Origin: Heligmosomoides polygyrus polygyrus
Lineage: Eukaryota > Nematoda > Chromadorea > Rhabditida > Heligmosomidae
DNA: 64,000 nt
Assembly: GCA_947396885.1 (NCBI GenBank)
Contig: OX377204.1
Location: 49,091,139-49,155,138 of the forward strand
Direction: 5' to 3'
Position numbers and translations under genes: made by a program. The notes under the pieces are model-generated. The model was not told where the DNA came from. It did no database searches and was given only the letters and a program-made list of their open reading frames with translations. Below are positions 62,430 to 64,000 of the stretch, one piece after another. The stretch's first letter is position 1. Each line of letters starts with the position of its first letter.

Positions 62430-64000
62430 GATGACAATCTTGGTCAACAGCTGAACAATCTCATCTATAGATTGACACCTGGCAATCGCTGTTGCCCCCT
62501 TGTTCAATAGTGTTGGCGGCTCGTTTCTAATTCTCATAGAAAAGCGACCGAAAGAAACCAGGCGATTGCTTTGCGGAATGGACACGGCTGTCTCCGAAAT
62601 CGTTTTCAGGCCATTTTCCAGGACTTCTTTGCTGGACAGCTGACCGCGACGAACAGCGCCAGCGACTGTGAGATGTCGCACGTTGTACATCACTCGCTCA
62701 ATTAGTCCTCAATTGTCGAAAAGCGAATAGGGCCTGCAAACTGCAAAGAAGCGCTACAGGCGATCGGGCTAGCATGGCGCTACGAAAGTTCCAGAAGGAG
62801 CCTGAAAACTGTGAAGATTCGCTACGCTGATATCGGATTGCAGCACTCAGGCTGGGCGCATTCGTATTCACGCCTGAACATTGTTTCACGTAGGCTAGCA
62901 TTGTCAGTGCTTTTGGATAAGTCGCGCTAGGGTCAAACCCGAGGCGGACTGCTACTGGATTTGCACAGTTTTTGCTGTTGTCACTTGTCCGCTTAGCAAC
63001 CTCTTGGAACGCCTAAACAAGTTCAAGAAGACATCGCCGCGAAGGGTGTAGGACACTCCTCTTTACCTACAGAATCAAACAAATAAGTGACGCGCTACAT
63101 TCTATTCGGTGGTTTCAACAGGCCCCAAAGGCCGCGAAACACTATGCGTTTCAATTCTTGGACTGCGAATTAAAAAAAACAGGGAATTACGGGCAATTGC
63201 AACATTTAAATAATACCGAATATCGAGAAACAAGGATGAAGAGGACATGTAGATATTGGTGCTAAACAGTTTCTCTTCGATATGCGCGACGCTCCCAAGT
63301 TTTACGGACATTTTGAGGTAGATTGCGTACTTATCTTCATATTGAATTGTTTTAACCAGTCAGTGGTCAGCTCAGTGTCTTTTCTGAACCACTTTTCTTT
63401 TGCAAAGATGGAATGACTGCCAGTGTGCGAGAAGAACAGACAGCAAGAATGCGAGGCGATTAGCGATTTACTGATTTACCGGCATTTCCGTTGAATCTCT
63501 TTAGCGCAGTTTTCCTTTAGAGCACCCTAACGAAATTGAGTGCGTAGAGTTCGAAATTCACAGGGTATTTATATTTTTCTCACGTAAATTATGATTCGTG
63601 GGATCTTTTTGAACAAGTCTTCCGTAATTGCTTGCACTCTCGTTGCGGTGCCGCAAGAGCCCATTTATATGAATCGGTGGAAGGAGGCTGCGGATGCCTT
63701 CCTCATCTTTCTCCATGTTCGTCAATTATTCGCTTTTGTTGGTTTGCTGACCAACCCATTCGTCAGCGTTCTTCGACAGTCGCCTCGCGTTTTCGGTTTT
63801 CGGTATTCTTGCTCGTTCTAGAAGTTTAGTTTACACCAGACGGACCAGTTTCATTTCTTGTGATGTTCAAAGCATCAACCTTCTATCAGCATTGAGATAA
63901 CTAACGCATAGGATAGGAACATCATTTCACTGCTAATCAGCCGGTAGATTTGGCGAAGCTTTGCATAATTTGCTACCACTTCATTGACAAATCGTGACCT
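62430..64000. other. Penelope 3' flank, then intergenic; no gene recognised
   Basis: The first few hundred bases may still be Penelope noncoding sequence; the minus frame 62,256-62,693 covers the hammerhead and is therefore likely fortuitous. Remaining frames (63,102-63,311 minus, 63,591-63,821 plus) are short and without a domain. Confidence 0.35.

Noticed and set aside
1..64000. CRISPR array, bacterial operons, rRNA or telomere repeats
   Set aside because: No regularly spaced identical direct repeats with unique spacers, no Shine-Dalgarno-led gene series, no rRNA core text and no TTAGGC-type runs were seen.

Overview
The window looks like nuclear DNA of a nematode, most likely a strongylid (hookworm-like) worm. 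This is an inference. It rests on the families present (several RTE-clade and CR1-clade LINEs, a Penelope-like element, Tc1/mariner and PIF/Harbinger-like DNA elements, tRNA-derived SINEs), on a DM-domain gene with nematode-like introns, and on moderate GC. There are no bacterial operons, no rRNA and no CRISPR. Nearly all recognisable coding sequence belongs to retrotransposons. The one clear host gene is a DM-domain (DMRT family) transcription factor on the minus strand near 56.1-57.8 kb, of which only part is visible.

Layout. 0-2.7 kb: a palindromic element with a second foldback repeat nested inside it. 2.7-8.9 kb: unique-looking sequence with only weak exon candidates. 8.9-9.56 kb: a very GC-rich island. 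9.66-10.46 kb: a CR1 fragment (minus), followed directly by a decayed RTE (10.5-13.7 kb, plus). 13.7-20.1 kb: nested foldback repeats, a 23-bp perfect hairpin and a ~127-bp tandem array. 20.13-23.2 kb: an RTE bounded by a 14-bp target-site duplication (TSD) whose 5' end is tRNA-like. 23.3-25.4 kb: a 1.2-kb palindrome, a Penelope scrap and a mariner relic. 26.4 and 31.4 kb: two MITEs with TTA duplications. 27.27-30.56 kb: an RTE with a SINE inserted in it.

32.3-55.2 kb is the most striking block. Three large foldback elements (E1, E2, E3) share CAATACCG termini at TA. They surround a nearly perfect inverted duplication: arms 34,405-38,693 and 44,962-49,250, 4,289 bp each, about 6.3 kb apart, with only two differences noticed. 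The left arm contains the 3' two thirds of an almost intact RTE (36,547-39,691) that is complete and has TSDs on both sides. The right arm contains the same RTE cut off at the duplication boundary, so the left side is the likely source. Another RTE (49,801-53,032) sits inside E2 with a 10-bp TSD.

Three RTE copies from two families begin with sequences that can fold like hepatitis-delta-virus (HDV)-type self-cleaving ribozymes. A Penelope-like element at 61.7-62.4 kb ends with a GIY-YIG endonuclease domain followed by a hammerhead-like motif. Retroelement 5' and 3' processing by ribozymes, tRNA-derived promoters and repeated inverted-repeat formation are therefore the themes of this window. 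HDV-like ribozymes in RTE elements and hammerheads in Penelope elements are known phenomena; the particular copies, their covariation and the duplication history are what is worth checking.
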